Source of the DNA: Deltaproteobacteria bacterium
GTDB lineage: Bacteria > Desulfobacterota_B > Binatia > Bin18
NCBI GenBank assembly: GCA_012271025.1
Contig: JAAXHF010000501.1
Location: 1 to 14,367 of the forward strand
Length of the DNA: 14,367 nucleotides
Direction of reading: 5' to 3'
Shown: piece after piece, positions 5,848-12,503 of the stretch
Layout: every line of letters starts with the position of its first letter
Numbering within the stretch: position 1 is the first letter of the stretch
The notes under the pieces: generated by a model
Seen by the model: the letters and a program-made list of their open reading frames with translations, nothing else
Told to the model about the DNA's origin: nothing
Databases searched by the model: none
Program-made: the position numbers and the translations under genes

Positions 5848-6669
5848 ATGAGCATGTGGACGACCGAAACACACGACGGCGTTGTCGTTGCCCGCTATCA
5901 CAATCCGCCGATGAATTATTTCTGCGCCGAGGGAGCCCAAGAGCTGAGCCGACTGATTGACACCTGGCGCGACCCGGCCTATCGCGCCGTGGTCTTAGGC
6001 GGCGGACTGGAGGGCAAATTCATCACCCACTACAGCGTCGAGGAACTCGTTGAGCTAGCCCGCGACCGGGAAAAGATGCGTAGCCTGGGCACCTCGCTGA
6101 CCGCCGGCTATCACGCCATGCTGCTGCGGCTGCGCAACCTGCCCAAGCCGGTCATCGTGGCCATGAACGGCGATACGATGGGCGGCGGCTTTGAGCTGAG
6201 CCTGGCCTGCGACATTCGTATCGGCCAGCGTGGCGACTATCGCTTTGGCCTGCCCGAGGTGAAGCTCGGCATTCTGCCGGGCGGCAGCGGCACACAGCGC
6301 CTGTCGCGCCTGATTGGCGCCGGCCGGGCAATCGAGTTTGTGCTGCGCTCGCGGGTGGTCCGTCCCGAAGACGCCTTGGACCTGGGTCTGGTCCATGAAC
6401 TGGCCGACGACGCCCTGGCCCGCGCCCAGGAGATCGGCCACGAAGTCGCCGGCTTCCCGCCGCTGGCCGTGGCCCGGGCCAAGCACGCCGTCTATGCCGG
6501 GAGTGACACCCACCTGGACGCCGGTCTGGATATCGAGAGCGCCGACTTCCTGGAGACCATGCTGTCGGACGACGGCCTGCTGGCCATGCAGACCTATATC
6601 GACCTGCCCTACGACCAGCGCCGCGACTGGCTCGAACGGCCGACCAATCCCGGCTATACGGGCAAATAA
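5848..6669 (+). CDS. Enoyl-CoA hydratase/isomerase (crotonase superfamily)
   Basis: A 273-residue crotonase-fold protein of normal length. MGGGFELSLACDIRIG (111-126) contains the oxyanion glycine and E116. FGLPEVKLGILPGGSGTQRL (133-152) contains E137. These correspond to the two catalytic glutamates of true hydratases (Glu144 and Glu164 in rat enzyme), so hydration of a trans-2-enoyl-CoA to a 3-hydroxyacyl-CoA is likely. Odd: the first oxyanion motif, normally AGAD, reads THYS (residues 60-63, in GKFITHYSVEEL), which may alter substrate choice. AGGAGG lies five bases upstream of the ATG. The gene is monocistronic in this window, divergent from the HNH cassette and convergent, 10 bp apart, with the LRR gene. 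It could supply the hydration step after the acyl-CoA dehydrogenases. Confidence 0.93.
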   Translation: MSMWTTETHDGVVVARYHNPPMNYFCAEGAQELSRLIDTWRDPAYRAVVLGGGLEGKFITHYSVEELVELARDREKMRSLGTSLTAGYHAMLLRLRNLPKPVIVAMNGDTMGGGFELSLACDIRIGQRGDYRFGLPEVKLGILPGGSGTQRLSRLIGAGRAIEFVLRSRVVRPEDALDLGLVHELADDALARAQEIGHEVAGFPPLAVARAKHAVYAGSDTHLDAGLDIESADFLETMLSDDGLLAMQTYIDLPYDQRRDWLERPTNPGYTGK

Positions 6670-6679
6670 CGGTCGGGAC

Positions 6680-7213
6680 TCAGTTCCAGGGTTGGCGGAT
6701 CTCGCAGCTGGTGAGAAATTCCTGAAGCTGGCGGATACCGCCCTTGCTGACCAGGGTGCTGCGCAGGTTCAGCACCCGCAGGCTGCTCAGGCCCTGGAGC
6801 AGGGGCAGCCCGGCATCGCTGATGCGGGTGTCGTACAGCCACAACACGCGCAGCCCGCTCAGGTGCTTGATGTGCTCGAGCCCGGCATTCGCCACCCGGG
6901 TGCCGGACAGCTGGAGGTATTGCAGGGCGTTGGCCGCCAGACCGGCCAGCGGCGACAAATCGGTCGACGCCTGCGGGGTGACGTTCAGGCGCAGTTCCTT
7001 GCCGGCCGAGATCTCAACCCGCCCCTGAGCCCGGCCGGACTTCTCCCAAAAGGCGTACATCTCGGGCGCAAAGACCTTACGGACGAACAGCTCGCCCAGC
7101 GAACGGTCGGCCGGAAAGGCAACCGTCCGATCCGGCAGCGGGGCGCTGACCTCGGGGTCATCGCGCATGAACGGCAGCAGCGGGTCGTCAAGACGTTTGA
7201 ATTGTTTCTTCAT
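6680..7213 (-). CDS. Small leucine-rich-repeat protein
   Basis: A 177-residue protein if started at the ATG at 7211-7213. A longer frame to 7294 would overlap the ThDP gene and begins with a low-complexity Pro/Thr stretch, so I prefer the shorter one. Neither start has a clear Shine-Dalgarno. Residues 1-80 match no family I know. Residues about 86-170 hold three LRR units of roughly 24 residues, with LQYLQLSGTRVANAGLEHI, LRVLWLYDTRISDAGLPLL and LRVLNLRSTLVSKGGIRQL: the bacterial LxxLxLxxTxISDAGL type. LRRs mediate protein binding; no catalytic domain or signal peptide is visible. It is the last gene of the leftward cluster, 58 bp after the ThDP enzyme with a strong hairpin between. Its role is unknown. 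Confidence 0.8.
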   Translation of the reverse strand: MKKQFKRLDDPLLPFMRDDPEVSAPLPDRTVAFPADRSLGELFVRKVFAPEMYAFWEKSGRAQGRVEISAGKELRLNVTPQASTDLSPLAGLAANALQYLQLSGTRVANAGLEHIKHLSGLRVLWLYDTRISDAGLPLLQGLSSLRVLNLRSTLVSKGGIRQLQEFLTSCEIRQPWN

Positions 7214-7232
7214 CAGCGGTGGTGTGGGAGTC

Positions 7233-7255
7233 GGGGGCCGGTCGGTCCGGCCCCC
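7233..7255 (-). terminator. Strong GC hairpin between the ThDP enzyme and LRR genes
   Basis: GGGGGCCGG (7233-7241) and CCGGCCCCC (7247-7255) form a perfect 9-bp stem with a five-base loop. It begins 16 bp after the ThDP gene's stop and ends about 20 nt before the LRR start. No T-tract follows on either strand, so it is not a textbook terminator. It could attenuate transcription, stabilise the upstream mRNA 3' end or restrain translation of the LRR gene. Confidence 0.5.
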
Positions 7256-7271
7256 AGGGGTCTGTGCGGGC

Positions 7272-8900
7272 TTAGATCGCCCGGTAGGCGGCAAACGACT
7301 GGGTTGACGAGCGGGCTTTCGGATCGACGATGACGTTAATCACGGCCGGTTTTCCAGAGGCCACCGCCCGTTCCAGAGCGGGCCGGATGTCCTCGGGTTT
7401 TTCCACATATTCGCCGTGCGCGCCAAACACCTTGGCCATCTCGTCGTAGCGACTGAAGCCCAGGTCACGCCCGGCGTTCATCACTCCCGCGCCGGCCCAG
7501 CCACCATTATTGCTGATCACAACGATGGCCGGGATATTGTGACGCACCATGGTGTCGATCTCCATGCCGTTCATGCCAAACGAGCCGTCGCCGCTCAGCA
7601 CGATGACCTGGGTGCCCGGCTTGGCGACTTTGGCGCCTACGCCAAACGCGGCGGCCACCCCCATACAGCCATTTGGACCGGCGTTGACCCGATGGCCGGG
7701 CGCGTGGGTGGGAACAGACTGACGGGCAAAATTCAGAATTTCGTGTCCGTCAACCACCACAATGGCGTCCCGGTCCATGAATTCACGCACTTCTTTACAC
7801 AGCTGCAACGGATGCATCGGCGAAGAAGGCGTATTCATGATCTCTTCGGATTTTGCCTGCGAGCGCTGGTCGTAGCCGCGCAGCGCCTCGATCCAGTCGG
7901 CCGGCGTTTGGATGCTGTCGGCGCCTTCGTTGATCAACTGGCGCAAGACCGTTTTGGCGTCGCCCACGATGCCGACATCAACCGGGCGATTGCGGCCGAT
8001 CTCTTCGTCGGCAATATCGATCTGGATGAACTTCACATCCTCGGCAAAACGCGGCGGCTGGCCAAAACCGATAATGAAGTTAAAGCGGGTGCCAACCACG
8101 AGGACCACATCGGCTTCCTTCCAAGCGCGGTTCCGGGCACCGGGGAAACTCAGGGTGTGGTCTTCTTCAATCACCCCCCGGCCCTGGGGGGTGGTGAAAA
8201 ACGGAATGCCGCTGGCTTCGACAAACTCCTTGAGTTCGGCCATGGCGCCCGACCAGAACAGCCCGGTGCCGGTCAGGACCAGCGGACGCTGGGCGCCTCT
8301 GAGCAGGCTGATGGCCTGGCTGACCTGATCCGGATCGGCGGAAATGCGGGGAATCGCGTGCGGCCGCTTGACAAACGGCGCTTCTTCTTCCTCGACCTCG
8401 CGGTACAGCACGTCACCCGGCAAATCGAGATACACCGGTCCCGGCTGGCCGCTGGTCGCAATGCGAAATGCCTTGTTCACCAGCTCTGGGATACGTCGGG
8501 CGTCTTTGACCCGCTCGGCCCACTTGGTGATGGGTTTGAACATGCCGACCTGGTCCATTTCCTGGAAGGCGCCCATGCCGTCCTGCGAAATTGCGCTCGC
8601 TCCGCCCAGGGCAACAACCGGGATCGCATCCAAAAAGGCATTCCCCACCCCGGTGATCAGGTTCGTCACGCCCGGCCCTGAGGCGGCAAAACACACCCCC
8701 GGCTTGCCCAGCACGCGGCTGTAGGCATGCGCGGCCATGGACGCGGCCTGCTCATGACGGCAGTCAACAGAACGGAACCCAATCTCGATGCACTTCGATG
8801 CCACATCGACCATCGGGCCGCCGGTGATATAAAAAACCGTGTCCACTCCTTCATCTTTGAGCGATCTTACGACAAGAGAATTTCCATCAACCTTGGCCAT
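7272..8900 (-). CDS. Thiamine-diphosphate lyase, 2-hydroxyacyl-CoA lyase/oxalyl-CoA decarboxylase type
   Basis: A 542-residue protein with the three-domain ThDP fold. E50 (DCRHEQAA) is the glutamate that activates the cofactor. SGDGSFGMNGMEIDT starts near 436, and GDGS to NN (464-465) is the Mg-ThDP motif. Acetolactate synthases share the fold, but GMGAFQEMDQV (108-118), FNFIIGFGQPPRFAEDVKFIQ (273-293) and GSFGMNGMEIDTMVRHNIP closely resemble human HACL1 and oxalyl-CoA decarboxylase. F112/Q113 in the CoA-contact region match HACL rather than the Tyr-Glu of oxalyl-CoA decarboxylase. The likely reaction is cleavage of a 2-hydroxyacyl-CoA to an aldehyde and formyl-CoA. AAAGGAGGG precedes the ATG. 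It lies 116 bp downstream of the asparaginase gene with a possible promoter and operator in between. Databases may label it acetolactate synthase. Confidence 0.88.
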   Translation of the reverse strand: MAKVDGNSLVVRSLKDEGVDTVFYITGGPMVDVASKCIEIGFRSVDCRHEQAASMAAHAYSRVLGKPGVCFAASGPGVTNLITGVGNAFLDAIPVVALGGASAISQDGMGAFQEMDQVGMFKPITKWAERVKDARRIPELVNKAFRIATSGQPGPVYLDLPGDVLYREVEEEEAPFVKRPHAIPRISADPDQVSQAISLLRGAQRPLVLTGTGLFWSGAMAELKEFVEASGIPFFTTPQGRGVIEEDHTLSFPGARNRAWKEADVVLVVGTRFNFIIGFGQPPRFAEDVKFIQIDIADEEIGRNRPVDVGIVGDAKTVLRQLINEGADSIQTPADWIEALRGYDQRSQAKSEEIMNTPSSPMHPLQLCKEVREFMDRDAIVVVDGHEILNFARQSVPTHAPGHRVNAGPNGCMGVAAAFGVGAKVAKPGTQVIVLSGDGSFGMNGMEIDTMVRHNIPAIVVISNNGGWAGAGVMNAGRDLGFSRYDEMAKVFGAHGEYVEKPEDIRPALERAVASGKPAVINVIVDPKARSSTQSFAAYRAI

Positions 8901-8956
8901 ACTAGCTCCCTCCTTTCAGAAGCCCTTCGCAGTCTTAAAAACAGGAGATCAGCAGC

Positions 8957-8978
8957 GCGTCTGATCGGACGCATCATA
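8957..8978 (-). promoter_or_regulatory. Near-perfect palindrome at a possible promoter of the ThDP lyase
   Basis: GCGTC (8957-8961) and GACGC (8968-8972) flank TGATCG, giving a 16-bp near-palindrome with one mispaired central position pair. Immediately upstream in the direction of transcription is TATGAT (8973-8978), 5 of 6 to a -10 box, which would put the start site inside the palindrome. I see no good -35. This would be a repressor-operator layout if the promoter is real. Confidence 0.3.
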
Positions 8979-9016
8979 GTCACACTCGCCACAAAAATGC
9001 CAGAGGCGGCAGGCTG

Positions 9017-9883
9017 CTAGGCGACCCGAAGCTGCACCTGGCGCTCAACCGACAGGGCGACGCTCATGGTCGGCGTGGTATACGCGTAGCCAATACGGCC
9101 CAGCCCATCGATGAGAATCAGTCCGGCCTCACCACCCGTGCGTTGCCCGAGCTGTTGCAGCGCGGTCTGCGCCGCCCAGCCCGGCTCCCGACCGCCGCCC
9201 AGCAGCTCGACCGCCGTCCGGGCCAGGGTAGTGCGGAGAATGGGCTCGCCGTCGCCGGTGGCCGAGCAGCCGCCGAGTCCGTTATCGGCGTAGGTGCCGG
9301 CCCCGATAATGGCCGAATCACCGACCCGCCCGCTGCGTTTGTGCACCAGGCCGCCGGTCGAGGTGGCGGCGGCCAGATTGCCGGCCGTATCCTGGGCCAC
9401 CGCGCCGACCGTTCCCGGCGTTGCCGCGCCCCGGCCGGTCCGCCAGCGCTGGTACTGCCGGGCGGTAATCAGGCTCTGAGCCGACACTGTCGGAACCGCC
9501 CGCTCGCGGGCGAAGCGCCAGGCGCCCGGGCCGACCATAAAGGCGTGGCGGCCGTCTTCCAGCACGGCCCGCGCCAGGCGAATCGGATTGCGCACCCCGG
9601 CCACCGCCCCGACCGCGCCGACCCGGAAGGCCGCCCCGTCCATGACCGAGGCGTCAAGCTCGATCGTGCCGTCCTGGGTCAGGCAGGAGCCAAGGCCGGC
9701 GTTAAAGACCGGATCGTCTTCGAGCACGGCAACGGCGCTGATGACCGCGTCGAGCGCGCGGCCGTTGTGGGACAGAATACTCCAGCCGGCCGCAAAGGCC
9801 GAGATCAGACCCCGCTCGCGCTGGCTGCGCGAATCCGGGTCTGCGGCGCCCGCCCCACCGTGAAGAATCAGGGCTGCTGGCAT
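9017..9883 (-). CDS. Isoaspartyl peptidase / plant-type L-asparaginase (Ntn hydrolase)
   Basis: A 288-residue protein of the Thr-nucleophile Ntn-hydrolase family. LILHGGAGA at the N-terminus is typical. DPVFNAGLGSCLTQDGTIELDASVMDG (57-83) is the conserved core. GTVGAVAQD holds T158, the expected nucleophile exposed by autocleavage between G157 and T158 to give alpha and beta chains. Downstream, ATSTGG (173-178) and GRVGDSAIIGAGTYADN carry the usual substrate-binding residues (R186, D189). It would release aspartate from isoaspartyl peptides or asparagine in the cytoplasm. No purine-rich Shine-Dalgarno is visible before the ATG (the sequence there is pyrimidine-rich); the dehydrogenase stop is only 23 bp upstream, so coupled translation is plausible. 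It is an unexpected partner for acyl-CoA genes and may act on an amide-linked substrate or simply be adjacent. Confidence 0.92.
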   Translation of the reverse strand: MPAALILHGGAGAADPDSRSQRERGLISAFAAGWSILSHNGRALDAVISAVAVLEDDPVFNAGLGSCLTQDGTIELDASVMDGAAFRVGAVGAVAGVRNPIRLARAVLEDGRHAFMVGPGAWRFARERAVPTVSAQSLITARQYQRWRTGRGAATPGTVGAVAQDTAGNLAAATSTGGLVHKRSGRVGDSAIIGAGTYADNGLGGCSATGDGEPILRTTLARTAVELLGGGREPGWAAQTALQQLGQRTGGEAGLILIDGLGRIGYAYTTPTMSVALSVERQVQLRVA

Positions 9884-9906
9884 GGGAAGGGAGGCGGCCC
9901 CGGACT

Positions 9907-11046
9907 CTACAGATTCAGCTCTTGGGCCACCACCTCGCGGTGCACCGGCGCACTGCCGAAGGCCGCCTCAGAGGCCAGCCCGCGGCGGTAAAACAGGTGC
10001 ATATCGTGCTCCCAGGTAAAACCGATGCCGCCGTGAACCTGAATGGCCTCGCTGGTCACGGTTTTGCACATGTCGCTGCAATACGCCTTGGCCATGGGGA
10101 CGGCCTGGCGGGCTTCGGGCACATTCTCATCAACCGTCCAGGCTGCATAATAGGTCAGCGAACGGGCGTTCTCGACCTGGACCATCATGTCCACGCACTT
10201 ATGCTTGACAGCCTGAAAACTGCCGATCGGCTTGCCGAACTGGACCCGCTCCTTGGCGTAGGCGACCGCCATATCGAGCGCCTGCTGGCCGGTGCCGACC
10301 ATCTCGGCACACAGACCGGCCATGGCCTGGTCGAGCGTCCGCTGGACAATCGGCCAGCCCGCGCCCACCTGGCCCAAGACCTGGGCGGCGGGCACGGCCA
10401 CATCCTGGAAGGCCACATGGCACTGGCGACGGGTCATATCGACCGTCTTGAGTTGGGTGACCGTCACCCCAGGCGCCTTGGCATCGACCACAAACAGACT
10501 GAGGCCGTCCTCGACCGTTGCGCCCTGCCCGGTCCGCGCCACCACAACGAGCTGATCCGCCACATGCGCGTCCGGTACAAAAAACTTCTCGCCCGACAGC
10601 AAGAAGTCCTCGCCCTTGGGCGTCGCCGCCAGCGCCACGCCGCCCGCGTCATAGCGGCCGCTCTTTTCGGCCAGGGCCAGGCTCAGGACGGTCTCACCAG
10701 CCGCCACGCCGGGCAGGATGGCGTTCTTCTGCTCGTCCGAGCCGCCGGCGAGAATGGCCGGCGTTCCCAACAGGGCGGTGGCCAGGAACGGCCCGGGCAA
10801 GAGCGAGCGGCCCATCTCCTCCAGGATCACCACCATGTCCAGGAAACTGCCCCCGACCCCGCCGTGGGCTTCGTCAATCAGGATGGCCGGCCAGCCCTGC
10901 TCGGCCACCTTTTTCCACATCTCGGTGGCGTGGGCGCTGTCATCCTCCATCATCTTGCGGACGAAGCTGCTCGGACACTCGTTATCGAGAAACCGACGGG
11001 TTGCGTCGCGCAGCATCTCCTGTTCTTCGCTGAAACCGAAATTCAT
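9907..11046 (-). CDS. Acyl-CoA dehydrogenase, probable non-catalytic partner subunit
   Basis: A 379-residue ACAD-fold flavoprotein: N-terminal helices (FGFSEEQEMLRDATRRFL), a middle beta domain and a C-terminal helical domain with YAKERVQFGKPIGSFQAVKH (263-282) and QVHGGIGFTWEHDMHLFYRR (336-355), the FAD-contacting hallmark. The C-terminal GTSEI-type motif is absent. The helix position that carries the catalytic glutamate in isovaleryl-CoA dehydrogenase-like enzymes reads LDQAMAG (Q240), with no Glu. This asymmetry with the next gene matches alpha2beta2 heteromeric dehydrogenases such as FadE28/FadE29 of Mycobacterium tuberculosis. AGGAGGAG precedes the ATG, 24 bp after the partner's stop. 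Alternatively it is an independent enzyme with a displaced base. Confidence 0.92.
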   Translation of the reverse strand: MNFGFSEEQEMLRDATRRFLDNECPSSFVRKMMEDDSAHATEMWKKVAEQGWPAILIDEAHGGVGGSFLDMVVILEEMGRSLLPGPFLATALLGTPAILAGGSDEQKNAILPGVAAGETVLSLALAEKSGRYDAGGVALAATPKGEDFLLSGEKFFVPDAHVADQLVVVARTGQGATVEDGLSLFVVDAKAPGVTVTQLKTVDMTRRQCHVAFQDVAVPAAQVLGQVGAGWPIVQRTLDQAMAGLCAEMVGTGQQALDMAVAYAKERVQFGKPIGSFQAVKHKCVDMMVQVENARSLTYYAAWTVDENVPEARQAVPMAKAYCSDMCKTVTSEAIQVHGGIGFTWEHDMHLFYRRGLASEAAFGSAPVHREVVAQELNL

Positions 11047-11070
11047 AGCTCCTCCTGCAACAGGCGCCGG

Positions 11071-12255
11071 CTAGCCCTTCGGCAAGCCCAACACCCGGTC
11101 TCCGACAATATTGCGCATAATCTCCGAGGTGCCGCCGGCAATCGTGTACAGGCGCGAGCGCAGCGCGCAGCGCGACCAGTAGCCGCCGTCGAGACCGTGG
11201 CGGTCGCCCAGCTCGATCTGTCCGTACGGCCCGAGCAGGGCGGTCGCAAAATGAGCGACGCGAATGAACAGCTCACTGCCGGCCAGCTTGGCAATCGAGC
11301 CCTCCGGCCCGGGCGGCTCGCCCTTGAGCTGGCGCGTCAGCATGCGGTAGCCGTTGTACTTGAGCGCCTGGGTGGCCACGTGGAAGGCGGCAATCTGCTG
11401 GCGCACGTCGGGGTCCTCGGCGGCCGGACGGCCGCCCAGAGGCAGCCGCTGGGCCAACTCGGTCAGCTGTGCAAGCATGGGCTCCAGGTTGTAGACCATG
11501 CCGAAATTGGCCCGCTCAAACATGAGCGTTGTCACCGCCACCTGCCAGCCCTGATTTTTTTCGCCGACGATATTGGCCTTGGGAACGCGCACGTCTTCAA
11601 AGAACACCTCGTTGAACTCGGCGTCGCCGGTCATCTGGGTCAGTGGCCGCACCGTGACCCCGGGCGTCTTCATATTGACCAGCAGGTAGGACAGGCCCTT
11701 GTGTTTGGGGGCGTCGGGGTCTGTCCGCGTGACCAGAATGCAGTAGTCGGCCTTATGGGCGTAGCTGGTCCAGACCTTCTGACCGTTGACCACAAACTCA
11801 TCGCCGACCTCAACCGCCCGGGTCTGCAGGGACGCCAGGTCGGAGCCCGAGTCCGGCTCGGAATAGCCCTGGCACCACACCTCGTCGGCATTCATGATCT
11901 TGGGGATGTAGCGCCGCTTTTGTTCTTCGGTTCCCCAGTGCATCAGGGTCGGGCCGACCAGAGACAGACCGAGCGGGTTGGCCAGACCGGGCGAGCCGGT
12001 TCGCGCCATCTCCTGCTGATAAATCGTCTGCTCAATAATGGTCGCCCCGCGGCCGCCATACTCCTTGGGCCAGTGGATGCCGACCAGCCCGGCGGCGTGG
12101 AGCTTGCGCTGCCAGCGCAGCTTGACCCCGAAGCGCTCGTCGGGGTCGATCAACTCGAAGCGGGCCGGATCGTAGCCCTCGGGCGGATTGGTCTCCAGCC
12201 ACGACCGGAGTTCCTGACGAAAGGCTTCTTCCTGGGGGGTGTAATCAAAATCCAC
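11071..12255 (-). CDS. Acyl-CoA dehydrogenase, probable catalytic subunit
   Basis: Read from a GTG at 12253-12255 this is a 394-residue ACAD beginning (V/M)DFDYTPQEEAFRQELRSWL. An ATG 31 codons upstream would add an N-terminus unlike the family and cross the promoter, whereas AGGAGAG lies four bases before the GTG. WCQGYSEPDSGSDLASLQT (127-145) is the flavin/substrate loop. VVNGQKVWTSYAH follows. LMFERANFG holds E247, aligned with the catalytic Glu of the isovaleryl-CoA dehydrogenase type, and the C-terminus ends LYTIAGGTSEIMRNIVGDRVLGLP. It introduces an alpha,beta double bond into an acyl-CoA and passes electrons to ETF. It heads the leftward operon, with a TATAAT promoter about 35 bp upstream. 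Confidence 0.93.
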   Translation of the reverse strand: MDFDYTPQEEAFRQELRSWLETNPPEGYDPARFELIDPDERFGVKLRWQRKLHAAGLVGIHWPKEYGGRGATIIEQTIYQQEMARTGSPGLANPLGLSLVGPTLMHWGTEEQKRRYIPKIMNADEVWCQGYSEPDSGSDLASLQTRAVEVGDEFVVNGQKVWTSYAHKADYCILVTRTDPDAPKHKGLSYLLVNMKTPGVTVRPLTQMTGDAEFNEVFFEDVRVPKANIVGEKNQGWQVAVTTLMFERANFGMVYNLEPMLAQLTELAQRLPLGGRPAAEDPDVRQQIAAFHVATQALKYNGYRMLTRQLKGEPPGPEGSIAKLAGSELFIRVAHFATALLGPYGQIELGDRHGLDGGYWSRCALRSRLYTIAGGTSEIMRNIVGDRVLGLPKG

Positions 12256-12259
12256 ACGA

Positions 12260-12266
12260 CTCTCCT
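12260..12266 (-). promoter_or_regulatory. Ribosome binding site that fixes the GTG start of the acyl-CoA dehydrogenase
   Basis: AGGAGAG on the minus strand ends four bases before the GTG at 12253-12255. The upstream in-frame ATG at 12348 lies inside the heptad-repeat region and has no comparable site. Confidence 0.7.
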
Positions 12267-12289
12267 GCTCAGGGGCGGTTCGGGGGCGA

Positions 12290-12318
12290 ATTATAGTTTT
12301 CAGCCGCCGCGAACACAA
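12290..12318 (-). promoter_or_regulatory. Promoter of the acyl-CoA dehydrogenase operon
   Basis: On the minus strand a perfect TATAAT (12290-12295) follows TTGTGT (12313-12318) with a 17-bp spacer. Transcription would start near 12283, leaving about 28 nt before the GTG start, including the ribosome binding site. The -35 abuts the palindrome at 12318-12338. This is the best promoter match I see in the window. Confidence 0.55.
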
Positions 12319-12338
12319 GCCGACGCAGAGCGTCGGCT
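12318..12338. promoter_or_regulatory. Perfect palindrome abutting the operon promoter (possible operator)
   Basis: AGCCGACGC (12318-12326) and GCGTCGGCT (12330-12338) are exact reverse complements separated by AGA. The dyad touches the outer edge of the -35 box of the leftward promoter. Its size suits a dimeric regulator such as a TetR-family protein. No regulator gene is present in the window. An alternative is a dispersed palindromic repeat with an ACGC-RGA-GCGT core, which occurs in many genomes. Confidence 0.5.
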
Positions 12339-12344
12339 GGGAAG

Positions 12345-12444
12345 TCAAAGATCAAAAGTCAAAACGCAAAAGTCAAAGCTGAAAACACTGCCCGCCTGTC
12401 TCCTCTTCACCTTTGCCATTTGACCTTTGCCATTTGACCTTTGA
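12345..12444. repeat. Inverted pair of heptad-repeat arrays (six TCAAARN units per arm)
   Basis: Left arm 12345-12386 reads as heptads TCAAAGA, TCAAAAG, TCAAAAC, GCAAAAG, TCAAAGC, TGAAAAC. The reverse complement of the right arm (12403-12444) reads TCAAAGG, TCAAATG, GCAAAGG, TCAAATG, GCAAAGG, TGAAGAG. Aligned in register, 31 of 42 positions agree, so the arms can pair across a 16-bp loop. The AT-rich element sits between two divergent genes and is sharply different in composition from its surroundings. Confidence 0.75.
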
Positions 12445-12460
12445 TTTTTTTCTCTTCTCA

Positions 12461-12466
12461 TATAGT
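12461..12466 (+). promoter_or_regulatory. Possible -10 box for the CMD-family gene
   Basis: TATAGT (5 of 6 to TATAAT) lies 38 bp before the ATG at 12504, just right of the heptad element. TTGACC within the right arm (12434-12439) is 21 bp away, too far for a standard promoter. Closer -35 candidates are poor. Confidence 0.3.
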
Positions 12467-12503
12467 CTCGGACCGGTAGACAGAAAAACGAAGGAGGAAA
12501 CCC

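Noticed and set aside
7233..7255. Classical Rho-independent terminator
   Set aside because: The stem is excellent but no T-tract follows on either strand, so only a hairpin of uncertain function can be claimed.
6314..7333. A plus-strand frame spanning the end of the enoyl-CoA hydratase and the LRR gene
   Set aside because: It is out of frame with the hydratase and antisense to the LRR gene, whose periodic leucines show that the minus strand is the real coding strand.
7416..8681. A 421-codon plus-strand frame opposite the ThDP lyase
   Set aside because: Antisense shadow of a clear gene; no recognisable domain or ribosome binding site.
7272..8900. Acetolactate synthase large subunit of branched-chain amino acid synthesis
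   Set aside because: Residues around the CoA-contact region and the GFGQPPRF segment fit HACL/oxalyl-CoA decarboxylase better, and no small regulatory subunit or ilv gene is adjacent.
8990..9016. Intrinsic terminator after the asparaginase gene (TGCC/GGCA followed by TTTTT on the minus strand)
   Set aside because: The stem has only four base pairs, too weak to call.
9922..12423. A very long open frame (833 codons) on the plus strand opposite the acyl-CoA dehydrogenases
   Set aside because: It is antisense to two well-recognised genes. The translation is rich in Gly, Arg, His and Gln without family motifs, as expected for the shadow frame of GC-rich coding sequence.
12345..12444. CRISPR array
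   Set aside because: The repeat unit is 7 bp with no unique spacers, and the two halves are inverted relative to each other.
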